Source: Schlegelella aquatica (lineage in GTDB: Bacteria > Pseudomonadota > Gammaproteobacteria > Burkholderiales > Burkholderiaceae_C). From it: a DNA stretch of 64,000 nt. How positions within the stretch are numbered: position 1 is the stretch's first letter; each line of letters begins with the position of its first letter. Where the stretch lies: the NCBI RefSeq assembly GCF_026013905.1, contig NZ_CP110257.1, positions 2,316,001 to 2,380,000 on the forward strand. Direction: 5' to 3'. The notes below the pieces were generated by a model. It was not told the DNA's origin, did no database searches, and worked only from the letters and a program-made list of their open reading frames with translations. Positions 54,955 through 64,000 of this stretch are shown piece by piece. The translations under genes and the position numbers were made by a program.

Positions 54955-55665
54955 CTAAGCCCGCAGGACGGCCAGCACATCGGAGTGGAACTCGCGCTGG
55001 TAGAGGATCCACACCACGACGGCCGTGCCGATCGCGAACCACCACGGCGAGAAGAACCAGCCCACCACCGCGAACGACATGTAGTAGGCGCGCAGGCCGT
55101 CGTTGAAGGTCTCGGCCGCCATGCCGACGATGCGCCCGGCGCGCTCGGCAAACTCCTCGCGCGAGGCCTCGCCGCGCTCGAAGACGCCAGGGTCGGGCGC
55201 CGAGGCCACCATCAGGGCACCGAACGTGTACTGCCTGAGCGACCACGTGAACCGGAAGAAGGCGTAGATGAAGATGCCGGTGAGCAGCAGCAGTTTGAGG
55301 TCGAACACCAGCGTCGAGGTGCGCGCGGCGAACGGGATCTCCTTGACCAACTCGGTCGCCTTCTCGCTCGTGCCCAGGAGCGCGAGCAAGCCGCCGATGA
55401 TGAGGATGGTGGTCGAGGCGAAGAACGACGGGCTGGACGAGAGGTTCTGGATCACGACCCCGTCCACCACCCGCACCTCGCGGTAGGTGACCTGTCGCAT
55501 CCATTCGCGCCGGTAGCGGTTGGTGGTGGCCAGGAGCGACTGCACGGACTCCGTGCGGCGCTTGGCGAAGAGCGCATAGCCGATCCAGGCGGCAAAGAAC
55601 GCGAGCAGCGCGAGCCAGTCCTGCCACGGCAGGAGCGCAAGGATCTTGAAGTCGGCCAGTTGCAT
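54955..55665 (-). CDS. DUF599 membrane protein
   Basis: The 236-residue product matches DUF599: WQDWLALLAFFAAWIGYALFAKRR, REVRVVDGVVIQNLSSSPSFFASTTILIIGGLLALL, FRFTWSLRQYTFGALMVASAP and FNDGLRAYYMSFAVVGWFFSPW. It has about four membrane helices. No function is established. ATG 55665 is the first ATG; a TTG at 55674 is an unlikely alternative. It converges on trhO and is transcribed alone or after pirin. Confidence 0.9.
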   Translation of the reverse strand: MQLADFKILALLPWQDWLALLAFFAAWIGYALFAKRRTESVQSLLATTNRYRREWMRQVTYREVRVVDGVVIQNLSSSPSFFASTTILIIGGLLALLGTSEKATELVKEIPFAARTSTLVFDLKLLLLTGIFIYAFFRFTWSLRQYTFGALMVASAPDPGVFERGEASREEFAERAGRIVGMAAETFNDGLRAYYMSFAVVGWFFSPWWFAIGTAVVVWILYQREFHSDVLAVLRA

Positions 55666-55750
55666 GGAGGCCAACTCTACGACACGCAGCGCCTTTCGGC
55701 TGCTCGGGCGAAGCCCGGCCCTGGGCGCGGGGGCAGCGGCGTGGCTGCGA

Positions 55751-56449
55751 TCAAGGCGCCAGGTCGAACACCAGCACCTCGGCCGCGCGTGCGCCAGTCA
55801 GCCGCAGGCGGCTCTCGCCTTCGAGCTTGGCGGCGTCGCCGGCACCGAGCGCGATCCCGTTGACCTCCAACTGGCCACGCGCCACGTGCACGTAGGTCTT
55901 GCGCGCCGCATCCAGCGGCATGTCGGCGGATTCCTCGCCGTCGAAGAGCCCGACGTGCATGCGCGCGTCGGCGTGCAACTTCACCGATCCCTCGGCGGCG
56001 TCGGGCGAGGCCACCAGCCGCAGGCGCCCGCGCTTGTCGGCTTCCTCGAAGCGCTTCTGCTCGTACCCGGGAGGCAGCCCCGGCGTGTGAGGCAGGATCC
56101 AGATCTGCAGGAAGTGCGTCGTCTGCTCCGCGGCGTTGTACTCGCTGTGGCGAATGCCGCTGCCCGCGCTCATGCGCTGGACCTCGCCGGGCCGGATGAC
56201 CGCGCCGTTGCCGAGCGAATCGCGATGCGCCAGGGCGCCCTCGAGCACATAGGAGACGATCTCCATGTCGCGGTGCGCGTGCGTGGCGAAACCCGTTCCC
56301 GGCGCCACCCTGTCCTCGTTGATGACCCGCAGGTTGCCGAAGCCCATGTGTGCCGGGTCGTGGTAGTCCGCGAACGAGAAGCTGTGAAAGCTCTTGAGCC
56401 AGCCGTGGTCGGCGTAGCCGCGCTCCAGGGAGCGGCGCAAGGTGATCAT
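55751..56449 (-). CDS. Pirin family protein (YhhW-like)
   Basis: The 232-residue product is a bicupin. The metal ligands are in FATHAHRDMEIVSYVLEG (two His) and IRHSEYN (His and Glu), and the N-terminus MITLRRSLERGYADHGWLKSFHSFSFADYHDP is typical of YhhW, a quercetinase-like protein. The physiological substrate is unknown. AAAGGA precedes ATG 56449. It diverges from a LysR regulator, a frequent pairing. Confidence 0.93.
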   Translation of the reverse strand: MITLRRSLERGYADHGWLKSFHSFSFADYHDPAHMGFGNLRVINEDRVAPGTGFATHAHRDMEIVSYVLEGALAHRDSLGNGAVIRPGEVQRMSAGSGIRHSEYNAAEQTTHFLQIWILPHTPGLPPGYEQKRFEEADKRGRLRLVASPDAAEGSVKLHADARMHVGLFDGEESADMPLDAARKTYVHVARGQLEVNGIALGAGDAAKLEGESRLRLTGARAAEVLVFDLAP

Positions 56450-56525
56450 CGTGGTCCTTTCTGTCGCACCCTCTCATCTTGGGGAGTGCGGGGCCCAGCG
56501 CCGGCGCGCGCGCTTGATGGCATCA

Positions 56526-56540
56526 TTCAACGGAATTGAA
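56526..56540. promoter_or_regulatory. Inverted repeat TTCAA-N5-TTGAA upstream of the LysR gene
   Basis: TTCAA (56526-56530) and TTGAA (56536-56540) are separated by five bases and end three bases before the LysR ATG at 56544. A symmetric site of this kind close to the start fits autorepression by the LysR protein and control of the divergent pirin gene. Confidence 0.5.
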
Positions 56541-56543
56541 CCC

Positions 56544-57524
56544 ATGCCGGACCGCCGACACGCCCTCACCCCCGAAGCGCTCGCGATGATCGACGCGATC
56601 GCACGCACGGGCAGCTTCGCCGCCGCGGCGCGCGAGCTGGGCAAGGTGCCGTCGGCCCTCACCTACAGCGTGCGGCAGCTGGAAGAAGCGTTGGACGTGC
56701 TGCTGTTCGACCGACGCTCGCGCCAGGCGCGTCTCACCCCCGCCGGCGAGGAACTGCTGGCCGAAGGCCGGCGGCTGCTGCAGGAGATCGACGCCGTGGC
56801 GCACCGCGTCAAGCGCGTGGCCTGCGGTTGGGAAACACAGCTGTCGATCGCGGTGGACAGCATCCTCTCGAGCCTCACCGTCTTCGAGCTGTGCGAGGCG
56901 TTCTACCAACTCAACCCGCCGCAAGGGCCGGGCACCCGGCTGCGCCTGCTGTCGGAGGTGCTCGCGGGCACATGGGAGGCGCTCGTCACCGGCCGAGCGG
57001 ATCTCGCACTCGGCATCACGGGCGAACCGAATGCCCCGGCCGGCATCACGGTGCAGCCGCTGGGCGACCTCCATCCTGTGTTCGTCGTCGCGCCGCACCA
57101 CCCGCTCGCTCAAGCGCCGGAGCCGCTGACCGACGAGCTGCTGGTGCACCACCGGGCGGTCGCGGTGGCGGACTCGGCCGAACGCCTGCGCCCGCTGACG
57201 GTGAACCTGCTGCCCGGGCAGGACGTGCTCACGGTGCCCAGCGTGGCGTCGAAGTTGGAGGCGATCCTGCGCGGCCTGGGCAGCGGCTTCCTGCCCGAGC
57301 CGCTGGTGCACGGCCACGTGGAGGTGGGGCGCCTGGTGCGCAAAGAGGTGGCGCGGCCCCGCATCCCGATCCGGCTCTACTACGCCTGGCGCACCGGCAG
57401 CGTCGCGGCCTCCTCCCGGGGCGCCGGCCGCCCCGGCCTCGCGCTGCAATGGTGGATCGAACAGCTGGAGCGGCCCGCCACGCGCGCGGCCCTGCTCGAG
57501 CGTTACGGCGGCTGGCGCCATTGA
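56544..57524 (+). CDS. LysR family transcriptional regulator
   Basis: The 326-residue product has a LysR winged helix (~7-65; [66 protein letters not shown]) and a periplasmic-binding-like effector domain (~90-300). The neighbouring pirin gene suggests it controls it. ATG 56544 is preferred; the ATG at 56517 would place the palindrome at 56526 inside the coding sequence. gluQ follows 20 bases later. Confidence 0.92.
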   Translation: MPDRRHALTPEALAMIDAIARTGSFAAAARELGKVPSALTYSVRQLEEALDVLLFDRRSRQARLTPAGEELLAEGRRLLQEIDAVAHRVKRVACGWETQLSIAVDSILSSLTVFELCEAFYQLNPPQGPGTRLRLLSEVLAGTWEALVTGRADLALGITGEPNAPAGITVQPLGDLHPVFVVAPHHPLAQAPEPLTDELLVHHRAVAVADSAERLRPLTVNLLPGQDVLTVPSVASKLEAILRGLGSGFLPEPLVHGHVEVGRLVRKEVARPRIPIRLYYAWRTGSVAASSRGAGRPGLALQWWIEQLERPATRAALLERYGGWRH

Positions 57525-57544
57525 GCGTCGGCACACGATCACGC

Positions 57545-58483
57545 ATGCCCCGATACGTCGGCCGCTTCGCTCCCTCGCCCACCGGTCCGCTGCACGCCGG
57601 CTCCCTGGTGGCGGCGCTCGCCAGCTGGCTGGACGCCCGCGTCCACGGGGGCCGCTGGCTGGTGCGCATCGAGGACGTGGACCGGCCCCGCTGTGTGCCG
57701 GGGGCCGATGCGGTCATCCTGCACCAGCTGGCGGCCTGCGGACTGCACCCCGACGAACCGGTCGTCTGGCAATCCACCCGCGAAGCGCACTACCAAGCTG
57801 CGCTGGACCGCCTGCTCGCAGCCGGCTGGGCCTATCCATGCGCGTGCAGTCGCAAGGACGTGCTGCAGGCCTTGGCCGATGCGGGGATCGAGCGGCCGCG
57901 CCACGGCGAGCTGGTGTACCCGGGCACCTGCCGCGGCGGGCTGCAGGGGCGCGCCGGCCGGGCCGTGCGTGCGCTCACCGCGCGGCGTACGCCCGAGGGC
58001 TGGGAGGACATCGCCATCGACTGGACCGACCGGCGGCTCGGCGCGCAATCTCAGAATCTGACCCGCGAGGTGGGCGACTTCGTGCTCAAGCGGGCCGACG
58101 GCTTGTGGGCCTACCAGTTGGCCGTGGTGGTGGACGACGCCGCCCAAGGGGTGACCGACGTCGTGCGGGGAGAGGACTTGGCGGACAACACGCCGCGACA
58201 GATCCACCTGCAACGGCTGCTCGGCCTGCCCACACCCCGCTACCTGCACACGCCCCTGGTGCGCGACGAGCAGGGCGAGAAGCTGTCCAAGCAGACAGGC
58301 GCATCGGCCTTCGATGCCACGCGGCCGGTGGAGGCGCTGTGCGCCGCGGCCGCGGTGCTCGACCTGCACCTTCGCCCAGCGCCCTTGCCCGATCTGCTGG
58401 GCCGCGCCGTCACCGAGTGGCAGGCCCGCTGGGCGACGGGAAGCGGCGCCGCGGCGAATCACGAGCGACGACCGGGGGCATGA
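57545..58483 (+). CDS. gluQ: Glutamyl-Q tRNA(Asp) synthetase
   Basis: The 312-residue product charges glutamate onto queuosine in tRNA-Asp. The class I motifs are [20 protein letters not shown] (HIGH-type) and EKLSKQ (KMSKS-type), and the family zinc-site Cys residues are in YPCACSR and [14 protein letters not shown] at residue 7 and EDVDRPR match GluQRS. It lacks the anticodon-binding domain of true GltX, consistent with its length. It follows the LysR gene by 20 bases. Confidence 0.95.
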   Translation: MPRYVGRFAPSPTGPLHAGSLVAALASWLDARVHGGRWLVRIEDVDRPRCVPGADAVILHQLAACGLHPDEPVVWQSTREAHYQAALDRLLAAGWAYPCACSRKDVLQALADAGIERPRHGELVYPGTCRGGLQGRAGRAVRALTARRTPEGWEDIAIDWTDRRLGAQSQNLTREVGDFVLKRADGLWAYQLAVVVDDAAQGVTDVVRGEDLADNTPRQIHLQRLLGLPTPRYLHTPLVRDEQGEKLSKQTGASAFDATRPVEALCAAAAVLDLHLRPAPLPDLLGRAVTEWQARWATGSGAAANHERRPGA

Positions 58484-58535
58484 GGACGGGCGTCCGGCCG
58501 GCCCGCCCCCTCGCACCCACCTCCGGGAATCGACC

Positions 58536-58964
58536 TCAAGCCGCCAAGGGGTGCACCTGCACCGGATCGGGCAACGGCGGCAGTCCGTGCGCCGCCCGCG
58601 CCGCATTGCAGCGGGGGTTGGCGTCCCCGCCCTCGCCGTGCCGGCCGAACTGGCGGCACGGTGAAGGTCGCCGGGCGTAGATGCGGCAGGCCACGCGCGC
58701 GCCCACATCGCCATCCAGCGCGACGCAGCGCCCGCAGCCCGCCTCGGTGCCGCGCATCGCGCGCAGGTGCGGCGACACCTGCACCGTGAGCCCGTGCGGC
58801 ACCCAGCCGCCGGGCGCGTCGTCCGCCTCGGACCAGTAGAACGACACCCGGAACCGCGCGCAGCAGGCGCCGCAACTCAGGCACGGGTTCTCGGCGGCCT
58901 CGCCGGGCTCGGGGTGCCAGCGATCAGCGTTGGAGGAACTGCTCCCGGTAGTGGACCAACTCAT
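58536..58964 (-). CDS. YkgJ family zinc/iron-cluster protein
   Basis: The 142-residue product has the YkgJ (CxxCxxCC) pattern: [19 protein letters not shown] near residues 26-45, CGRC-VALDG and [15 protein letters not shown]. These Cys residues bind zinc or an Fe-S cluster; the function is unknown. ATG 58964 is the only in-frame start codon and lies within the 3' end of orn, a 41-base overlap, so orn and this gene are probably coupled. Confidence 0.82.
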   Translation of the reverse strand: MSWSTTGSSSSNADRWHPEPGEAAENPCLSCGACCARFRVSFYWSEADDAPGGWVPHGLTVQVSPHLRAMRGTEAGCGRCVALDGDVGARVACRIYARRPSPCRQFGRHGEGGDANPRCNAARAAHGLPPLPDPVQVHPLAA

Positions 58965-59532
58965 CGATCGACTCGTGAATGTCGGCCAATGCGGTGTGCT
59001 TCTGCGCCTTCTTGAAAGAAGCGGCGACGTCCGGCTTCCAGCGCTTGGCCAGTTCCTTCAGCGTGCTCACATCCAGGTTGCGGTAATGGAAGAAGGCCTC
59101 CAGTCGCGGCATGTAGTTCGCCAGGAAGCGCCGGTCCTGGCAGATGGAGTTGCCGCACATCGGCGAGGCGTTCTTGGGCACGAAGCGCCGGAGGAAGTCG
59201 ATGACCTGCTCCTCGGCCTCGGCCTCCGAGATGCGGCTGGCCTTGACCCGGTCGACCAGGCCGGAGCGGCCGTGCGTGCCCTTGTTCCACGCGTCCATCG
59301 CATCGAGCACCTCGTCACTCTGATGGATCGCGAACACCGGTCCCTCGATGCGCGTGGCCAGCTGCGCGTCGGTCACGACCACGGCGATCTCGATGATGCG
59401 GTCGCGCAGCGGGTCGAGCCCGGTCATCTCCAGGTCGATCCAGATGAGGTTCTGGTCCGAATAGGGCAGTGCTGCGGGAATGGCGCCGTCGCCGCCCGCC
59501 TCGGCAGACGGCACGGGGGTCAGGTCTGTCAT
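58924..59532 (-). CDS. orn: Oligoribonuclease
   Basis: The 202-residue product is a DEDDh 3'-5' exonuclease that degrades short RNA and pGpG from c-di-GMP. The motifs are [11 protein letters not shown] (Asp, Glu), [15 protein letters not shown] (Asp), and the His-Asp pair in [23 protein letters not shown]. The first ~25 residues are a non-conserved extension. The gene is terminated within the start of the YkgJ gene. Confidence 0.96.
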   Translation of the reverse strand: MTDLTPVPSAEAGGDGAIPAALPYSDQNLIWIDLEMTGLDPLRDRIIEIAVVVTDAQLATRIEGPVFAIHQSDEVLDAMDAWNKGTHGRSGLVDRVKASRISEAEAEEQVIDFLRRFVPKNASPMCGNSICQDRRFLANYMPRLEAFFHYRNLDVSTLKELAKRWKPDVAASFKKAQKHTALADIHESIDELVHYREQFLQR

Positions 59533-59653
59533 GCAATCTCCTTGGAGCCGGTGCGAGACGAGCCCCGAGGAGGGCTCGCGGCGCCTGCCGGCAAGAGGGT
59601 GGATTTTCCGCGATTCGGGGCCCCTTGCCCGTGGCCTTCTACACTTGCGGACT

Positions 59654-60925
59654 ATGCAATCTGCGATCCTCTCCGGCCTTTTCGCCGTCGCCCTGCTCGC
59701 CTCGCTGGGAGTGCGGCTGTGGCTGTCCGGCCGCCAGATCCGCCATGTGGCGGCCCATCAAGACCAGGTCCCCGTTGATTTCGTGGGCACCGTCACCCCC
59801 GAGGCCCACCGGCGCGCGGCGCACTACACCATCGCGAAGACCCGCTTCGGCATGCTCACGGCCGCCGTGGGAGCCGCCGTCGTCCTCGGCTGGACACTGC
59901 TCGGCGGGTTGGACGCGCTCAACGTGGCCGTGCGCGACGCGGTGCAGCCGCGCCTGGGCGACATGGTCTACCAGCTCGCGTTGCTGACGGCCTTCGCCTT
60001 CATCGGCGCCCTCCTCGACCTGCCCTTCGAGGCCTGGAGCACCTTTCGCATCGAGCAGCGCTTCGGCTTCAACCGCATGACCTGGCGCATGTTCTTCGCA
60101 GACCTGCTCAAGGCCGCCCTGGTCGGCCTCGTGCTGGGCCTGCCGCTAGCGGCCCTCATGCTGTGGCTCATGGGTTCGGCCGGGCCGTCGTGGTGGGTGT
60201 GGGCCTGGGCGGTGTGGGTGGGCTTCAACCTGCTGGTGCTCGTGCTGTACCCCACAGTGATCGCGCCGCTCTTCAACAAGTTCGAGCCCCTGCAGGACGA
60301 GGCGCTGCGCTCGCGGGTCGAAGCCCTCATGGCGCGCTGCGGCTTCTCGGCGAAGGGCCTGTTCGTGATGGACGGCTCGCGGCGCTCCGCGCACGCCAAC
60401 GCCTACTTCACCGGCTTGGGGGCCGCCAAGCGGGTGGTGTTCTTCGACACGCTGCTGGCCAAGCTCTCGCCCGGCGAGGTCGAGGCGGTGCTCGCGCATG
60501 AGCTCGGGCACTTCCGCCACCGGCATGTGCTCAAGCGCATGGTCGGCATCTTCGCCTTCAGCCTGGCGGGCTTCGCGCTCCTCGGCTGGCTGGGCGGGCA
60601 AACGTGGTTCTATACCGGCCTCGGCGTGGAGCCGAACCTCGCCGCGCCCAACCACGCGGTCGCGCTGCTGCTCTTCATGCTCGCCGGGCCGGTGTTCATG
60701 TTCTTCGTCACGCCCTGGATGGCTGCGCTCTCGCGGCGTCACGAATACCAGGCCGACGCCTACGCCTGCGAGCAAGCCAGCGGGCGCGATCTGGCCGCCG
60801 CGCTGCTCAAGCTCTACGAGGACAACGCCTCCACGCTCACCCCCGACCCGGTGTACGTGCGCTTCTACTATTCGCACCCGCCTGCCGCGGAGCGGCTGGC
60901 CGCGATGCGCCTGCACACCGGTTGA
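59654..60925 (+). CDS. M48 family membrane metalloprotease (Ste24/CAAX protease-like)
   Basis: The 423-residue integral membrane protein has seven or so helices and the zinc motif HELGH (282-286), [39 protein letters not shown] and the third ligand in [15 protein letters not shown]. This is the Ste24/CAAX protease 1 pattern. In bacteria its substrates are largely unknown. It begins 8 bases after TACACT, so the leader may be short. It is followed by phhB and rsgA in the same direction. Confidence 0.92.
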   Translation: MQSAILSGLFAVALLASLGVRLWLSGRQIRHVAAHQDQVPVDFVGTVTPEAHRRAAHYTIAKTRFGMLTAAVGAAVVLGWTLLGGLDALNVAVRDAVQPRLGDMVYQLALLTAFAFIGALLDLPFEAWSTFRIEQRFGFNRMTWRMFFADLLKAALVGLVLGLPLAALMLWLMGSAGPSWWVWAWAVWVGFNLLVLVLYPTVIAPLFNKFEPLQDEALRSRVEALMARCGFSAKGLFVMDGSRRSAHANAYFTGLGAAKRVVFFDTLLAKLSPGEVEAVLAHELGHFRHRHVLKRMVGIFAFSLAGFALLGWLGGQTWFYTGLGVEPNLAAPNHAVALLLFMLAGPVFMFFVTPWMAALSRRHEYQADAYACEQASGRDLAAALLKLYEDNASTLTPDPVYVRFYYSHPPAAERLAAMRLHTG

Positions 60926-60953
60926 TGAACTTCGCATTCACGACGAGGACCCG

Positions 60954-61280
60954 ATGATGAACGACCTGTCCACCCGCAAATGCCAGCCGCTGGACGGCGG
61001 CCAACCGATGAGCGATGCCGAGGTGCAATCGCACCTGGCCGCCGCCCCCGGCTGGGCGCTCAACCAGGGCGCCATCGAGAAGACCTACCGCTTCCGCAAC
61101 TACCACGAAACCATGGCCTTCGTGAATGCGCTCGCCTGGATCGCGCACGCCGAGGACCATCACCCCGATCTGCTCGTCAAGTACGACAGCTGCCAGGTGC
61201 GCTTCAACACACACTCGGTGGGCGGAATCTCGATCAACGATTTCATCTGCGCGGCCAAGGTGGACCGGCTGCTGGCCTGA
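60954..61280 (+). CDS. phhB: Pterin-4a-carbinolamine dehydratase
   Basis: The 108-residue product matches PCD/PhhB: LSDEEVQSHL-like MSDAEVQSHLAAAPGW, RFRNYHETMAFVNALAWIAHAEDHHPDLLVKYDSCQVRFNTHSVGGISINDFICAAKVD. The HAEDHHPDL catalytic His pair is complete. It dehydrates 4a-hydroxytetrahydrobiopterin. GAGGA precedes the tandem ATGs 60954/60957. It lies between the M48 gene and rsgA. Confidence 0.96.
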   Translation: MMNDLSTRKCQPLDGGQPMSDAEVQSHLAAAPGWALNQGAIEKTYRFRNYHETMAFVNALAWIAHAEDHHPDLLVKYDSCQVRFNTHSVGGISINDFICAAKVDRLLA

Positions 61281-61303
61281 CCCGGCGCCCGCCCTCTTGC
61301 ACC

Positions 61304-62218
61304 GTGAAGCACGTCGAACTGGATACGGGCCTGGTCGTGGCCGGACACGGCCGTCACTACGTGGTCGAGACGCCCGACGGGCGCCGGCTCATCTGCCACC
61401 CGCGCGGCAAGAAAAGCGACTGCGTCGTCGGCGACCGCGTACGCTGGCAGGCCACGCTTTCCAACACCGGCGACGAAGGCGTGATCGAGGCCATCGAGCC
61501 TCGCCGCAACCTGCTCTTCCGGCAGGACGACTTCCGCACCAAGTCGTTCGCTGCCAACATCGACCAGCTGCTCGTACTCGTGGCCACCGAGCCGGTGTTC
61601 AGCGAGTCGCAGCTCAGCCGATCGCTCATCGCCGCCGAGTCCGCCGACATCCCGGCGCGCATCCTGCTCAACAAGGTGGACCTGCCCGGGGCCCCGACTG
61701 CACGCGAGCGCCTCGCGCCCTACCGCGAGATGGGGTATGAGGTGATCGAGGCCAGCCTCAAGGCCGAGGCCGACGCGGCCCGCACGCGCCTTGCGCCCTT
61801 GCTGCAAGGCAAAGCCACCCTGGTGCTCGGCCCCTCGGGCACCGGCAAGAGCACGCTGATCAACCTGATGGTGCCCGACGCCCGCGCGCAAGTGGGCGAC
61901 ATCTCCCAGGCCCTCAACTCCGGGCGGCACACCACCACGACCACGCAGTGGTACTGGCTCGACTCGGAGCGCGAAAGCGCGCTGATCGACTCCCCGGGCT
62001 TCCAGGAGTTCGGCCTGCGCCAGATCGCCCCGGCGGAACTCGCGGCCTACATGCCGGACATCCGGGCCCACGCCAAGGGGTGCCGCTTCTACAACTGCAC
62101 CCACCTGCACGAACCCGGCTGCGCGGTACTGGCGGCGGTGGAGGCGGGACGCATCGCAGCCTCGCGCCACCGCATCTACCGAGAGATCCACGAGGAGCTG
62201 GACCGGCCGACGTACTGA
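61304..62218 (+). CDS. rsgA: Ribosome small-subunit-dependent GTPase A
   Basis: The 304-residue product is a circularly permuted GTPase that acts late in 30S maturation. G4 NKVD precedes G1 GPSGTGKSTL and G3 DSPGF, and the C-terminal zinc site is CRFYNCTHLHEPGC. An N-terminal OB fold is present (residues ~8-65). The start is GTG 61304 (VKHVELDTG). It overlaps no neighbour but follows phhB by 23 bases. Confidence 0.97.
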   Translation: MKHVELDTGLVVAGHGRHYVVETPDGRRLICHPRGKKSDCVVGDRVRWQATLSNTGDEGVIEAIEPRRNLLFRQDDFRTKSFAANIDQLLVLVATEPVFSESQLSRSLIAAESADIPARILLNKVDLPGAPTARERLAPYREMGYEVIEASLKAEADAARTRLAPLLQGKATLVLGPSGTGKSTLINLMVPDARAQVGDISQALNSGRHTTTTTQWYWLDSERESALIDSPGFQEFGLRQIAPAELAAYMPDIRAHAKGCRFYNCTHLHEPGCAVLAAVEAGRIAASRHRIYREIHEELDRPTY

Positions 62219-62248
62219 AGACCGCGCAGCCCAGCGGCGGCCGGCGCG

Positions 62249-63238
62249 TCAGCCGATCAAGTTGGCCAACGACAGCAGCGCCAGCAGCAGCATCCACAGC
62301 ACGACCGAGCGCCACACGAGCCCGACGATGCTGCGCAGGTGCCCCAGCTCGGGCACCATGCCGCCGGTCGAGCCTTCGGCCTCGCCCGCATCGCTCACCG
62401 CGCCGGCCTCGAAGCTCTTGGTGCGGTCGGGCGTGATCCCGGGCGCGGCACTGCCGCCCAGGCGCACCCCCACCGCACCGGAGGCGGCCGAAAGGATGAT
62501 GCCGTCGTTGGAGAACCGCCACAGCGCGGCGTACCGGCGCCAGCTGTCCACCGCCTCCTCGAAATTGCCGACGATCGCAAACCCGCAGGCCGTCAGGCGC
62601 GCGGGGACGTGGTCCAGCCAGCCGAACAGGCGCTGGGCCAGCTCCATCAGGCGGGCGTTGGTCGGCACCCCGATCGTGCGGCTGCGATAGGCCCAGTAGC
62701 GGCTGGAGAACTCCGCCATCCGGTACAGCACCGCCCCCGCCGGGCCGAAGCCCAGCGTGCTGAGCAGCACAAACCAGAAGAACACCCCGAACACGTGCCG
62801 GTGTGCAGCGATCAGCGAATGCTCGATCACATGCCTCAGCAGCTCGGTACGCGGCAACTCGCTCGCATCCAAGTGCCGCCATTCGGCCAACAGGCGCCGC
62901 GCCTCGACCTCGTCACCGCGTTCGAGGGCATCGCGGATGTCGGTGAAGTAGTGGCTGAACTGCCGGAAGCCGAGCGTGAGGTAGAGCACCAGCACGTTCC
63001 ACACGAAGGCCAGCAAGATGCTGAACTGCGCGATCGCGTAGAAGATGAGCCAGGTCGCGAGCGCCGGCAGCAGCGCCGTCACCATCCACACGACCCAGGC
63101 ATGGACGTCCTTGCCGGCGTCGAAGTTGCGCCCCGTCCAGCGCACCCACCCCATCAGGGCCTCATGCACCATGTTGCCTCGCCGCAGCGGCTTGAGCTGC
63201 TCGATCAGCAACGCGAAAAGCACCGAGAAAAAACTCAT
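62249..63238 (-). CDS. CobD/CbiB-like membrane protein
   Basis: The 329-residue protein has several membrane helices and the CbiB/AmpE-type pattern: FFSVLFALLIEQLKPL, NVLVLYLTLGFRQFSHYFTDIRDALERGDEVEARRLLAEW, VFGVFFWFVLLSTLGFGPAGAVLYRMAEFSSRYW, and DHVPARLTACGFAIVGNFEEAV. Such proteins in Burkholderiales lack the cobalamin operon and probably serve another role; CobD makes adenosylcobinamide phosphate in cobalamin producers. No other cob gene is here. ATG 63238 is preferred over 63250. Confidence 0.86.
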   Translation of the reverse strand: MSFFSVLFALLIEQLKPLRRGNMVHEALMGWVRWTGRNFDAGKDVHAWVVWMVTALLPALATWLIFYAIAQFSILLAFVWNVLVLYLTLGFRQFSHYFTDIRDALERGDEVEARRLLAEWRHLDASELPRTELLRHVIEHSLIAAHRHVFGVFFWFVLLSTLGFGPAGAVLYRMAEFSSRYWAYRSRTIGVPTNARLMELAQRLFGWLDHVPARLTACGFAIVGNFEEAVDSWRRYAALWRFSNDGIILSAASGAVGVRLGGSAAPGITPDRTKSFEAGAVSDAGEAEGSTGGMVPELGHLRSIVGLVWRSVVLWMLLLALLSLANLIG

Positions 63239-63312
63239 GGCCGGGATCATAGCCGCCGCGCTCGGCCGCGCCTAAGCCACTGCCCGGCCTTCGCATGCGG
63301 GCCGGGTGCCGG

Positions 63313-63996
63313 TCAGGCCGCCAGGAAGCGATAGAGATTGCGCAGCATCGCCGCGGTGGCGCCCCAGATGAAGTAGCGGTCGACGCCGCCGTCGGGTCGC
63401 AGCCGCTCCCACGGCATCGAGAAGAACTCGCGCCGGTCGCCGGCGAACTCGAACGCATGGCGGCGATGGTGCGCGGGCTGCATCAGGAACGCCAGGGGCA
63501 CCTCGAAGACCTCGGCCACCTCGGAGGGGTCGGGGCGCACCTCGAACCCGGGCCGGACCAAAGCGACCACCGGCGTCACCATGAAGGCCGTCACGGTCGA
63601 GTAGATCGGCAACTGCCCGATCACCTCGACGTGCTCCGCCGCGAGCCCCACCTCCTCCTCGGCTTCGCGCAGAGCCGTGGCGGCGGGGTCCGGGTCGTGC
63701 GGCTCGGCCCTCCCGCCGGGAAAGCTGATCTGGCCGGCATGGTCGCGCAGGTGCTCGGTGCGGCGCGTCAGCAGCACGGTGAGTTCGTCGCGCATCACCA
63801 GCGGCACCAACACCGAGGCATGCGCCGGCTCGCGCCCGCCGAGGCGCCGCTCCGCGCTCACCTCCGGCTGCCACGCCGGCGGCGCCCGAAAGCGCTCCCG
63901 CAACCGCTCGGGTTGCAGGCGCTCGGCCGGCACCGGCGGCAGGTGGGCATCCACGCCGATGACGGGCACTTGCTGCGGGTCCAGGATCAATGCCAT
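63313..63996 (-). CDS. Nudix hydrolase, CoA pyrophosphatase (NudL-like)
   Basis: The 227-residue product has a Nudix box GGRAEPHDPDPAATALREAEEEVGL (~93-117; Gly, Glu, Arg-Glu and EEVG in place), preceded by QISFPGG, with the NudL/CoAse features LLTRRTEHLRDHAGQ and YFIWGATAAMLRNLY. This group splits CoA and dinucleotide substrates. An N-terminal extension (~60 residues) is Pro/Glu/Arg-rich. It lies 75 bases upstream of the CobD-like gene on the same strand and probably shares its transcript. Confidence 0.9.
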   Translation of the reverse strand: MALILDPQQVPVIGVDAHLPPVPAERLQPERLRERFRAPPAWQPEVSAERRLGGREPAHASVLVPLVMRDELTVLLTRRTEHLRDHAGQISFPGGRAEPHDPDPAATALREAEEEVGLAAEHVEVIGQLPIYSTVTAFMVTPVVALVRPGFEVRPDPSEVAEVFEVPLAFLMQPAHHRRHAFEFAGDRREFFSMPWERLRPDGGVDRYFIWGATAAMLRNLYRFLAA

Positions 63997-64000
63997 GGGC

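Noticed and set aside
1-64000. CRISPR arrays, insertion sequences, prophage genes and tRNA genes
   Set aside because: I looked for regularly spaced repeats, transposase or phage proteins and tRNA cloverleaf ends and found none apart from the tmRNA.

Overview
The window is a compact, high-GC chromosomal segment from a betaproteobacterium of the order Burkholderiales. The evidence is the tmRNA tag ANDERFALAA, the order gph-ubiG-ompA / gyrA-serC-pheA-tyrA-aroA-rpsA-ihfB-lapA-lapB, an AroA-Cmk fusion protein, a Gram-negative porin of the Omp32 type, and a cphA/cphA' pair. I cannot name the genus; relatives of Caldimonas, Rubrivivax or Azohydromonas are plausible. I see no prophage, insertion sequence, CRISPR array or tRNA. 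Most genes are tightly packed, with many ATGA stop/start overlaps.

Layout. 1-6.1 kb: a truncated phosphoesterase, a lipid-kinase-like gene, a divergent FtsH paralogue, DUF3606, an S4 RNA-binding protein, a class I amidotransferase-type peptidase, a BON lipoprotein and a small secreted protein. 6.3-14.2 kb: hexose-phosphate mutarotase, a voltage-gated K+ channel with a C-terminal zinc ribbon, thpR, a receiver-like/TPR protein lacking the usual phospho-acceptor Asp, two small enzyme-like genes, and a three-gene envelope operon around an M48 protease. 14.6-17.7 kb: porin with a strong terminator, an AIM24-family protein and a double-GNAT fusion. 17.8-25.8 kb: the most distinctive locus, with cyanophycin synthetase cphA and its paralogue cphA' on the minus strand, and diverging from them an ABC exporter with an N-terminal zinc-ribbon domain plus a DUF1854 protein.

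25.8-33 kb is an accessory-looking stretch: DUF454, a PhnD-type/GGDEF sensor in an operon with a solute-binding protein, MarR/VOC and TetR/CPBP divergent pairs with palindromic operators, and two broken gene remnants. 33-35.7 kb: ssrA (tmRNA), gph, ubiG and ompA on the minus strand. 36-48.4 kb: the plus-strand housekeeping run gyrA, DUF2059, serC, pheA, tyrA, aroA-cmk, rpsA, ihfB, lapA, lapB, which links serine/PLP and aromatic amino-acid synthesis with translation and LPS control. 48.5-64 kb: comEA, patatin, a His-Lys-tailed secreted protein, dnaE, trhO, DUF599, pirin/LysR, gluQ, YkgJ, orn, a Ste24-like protease, phhB, rsgA, a CobD-like membrane protein and a Nudix hydrolase.

Start codons were chosen by homology remembered from the families, ribosome-binding sites and overlap logic. 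All family assignments are by eye; no database was searched.
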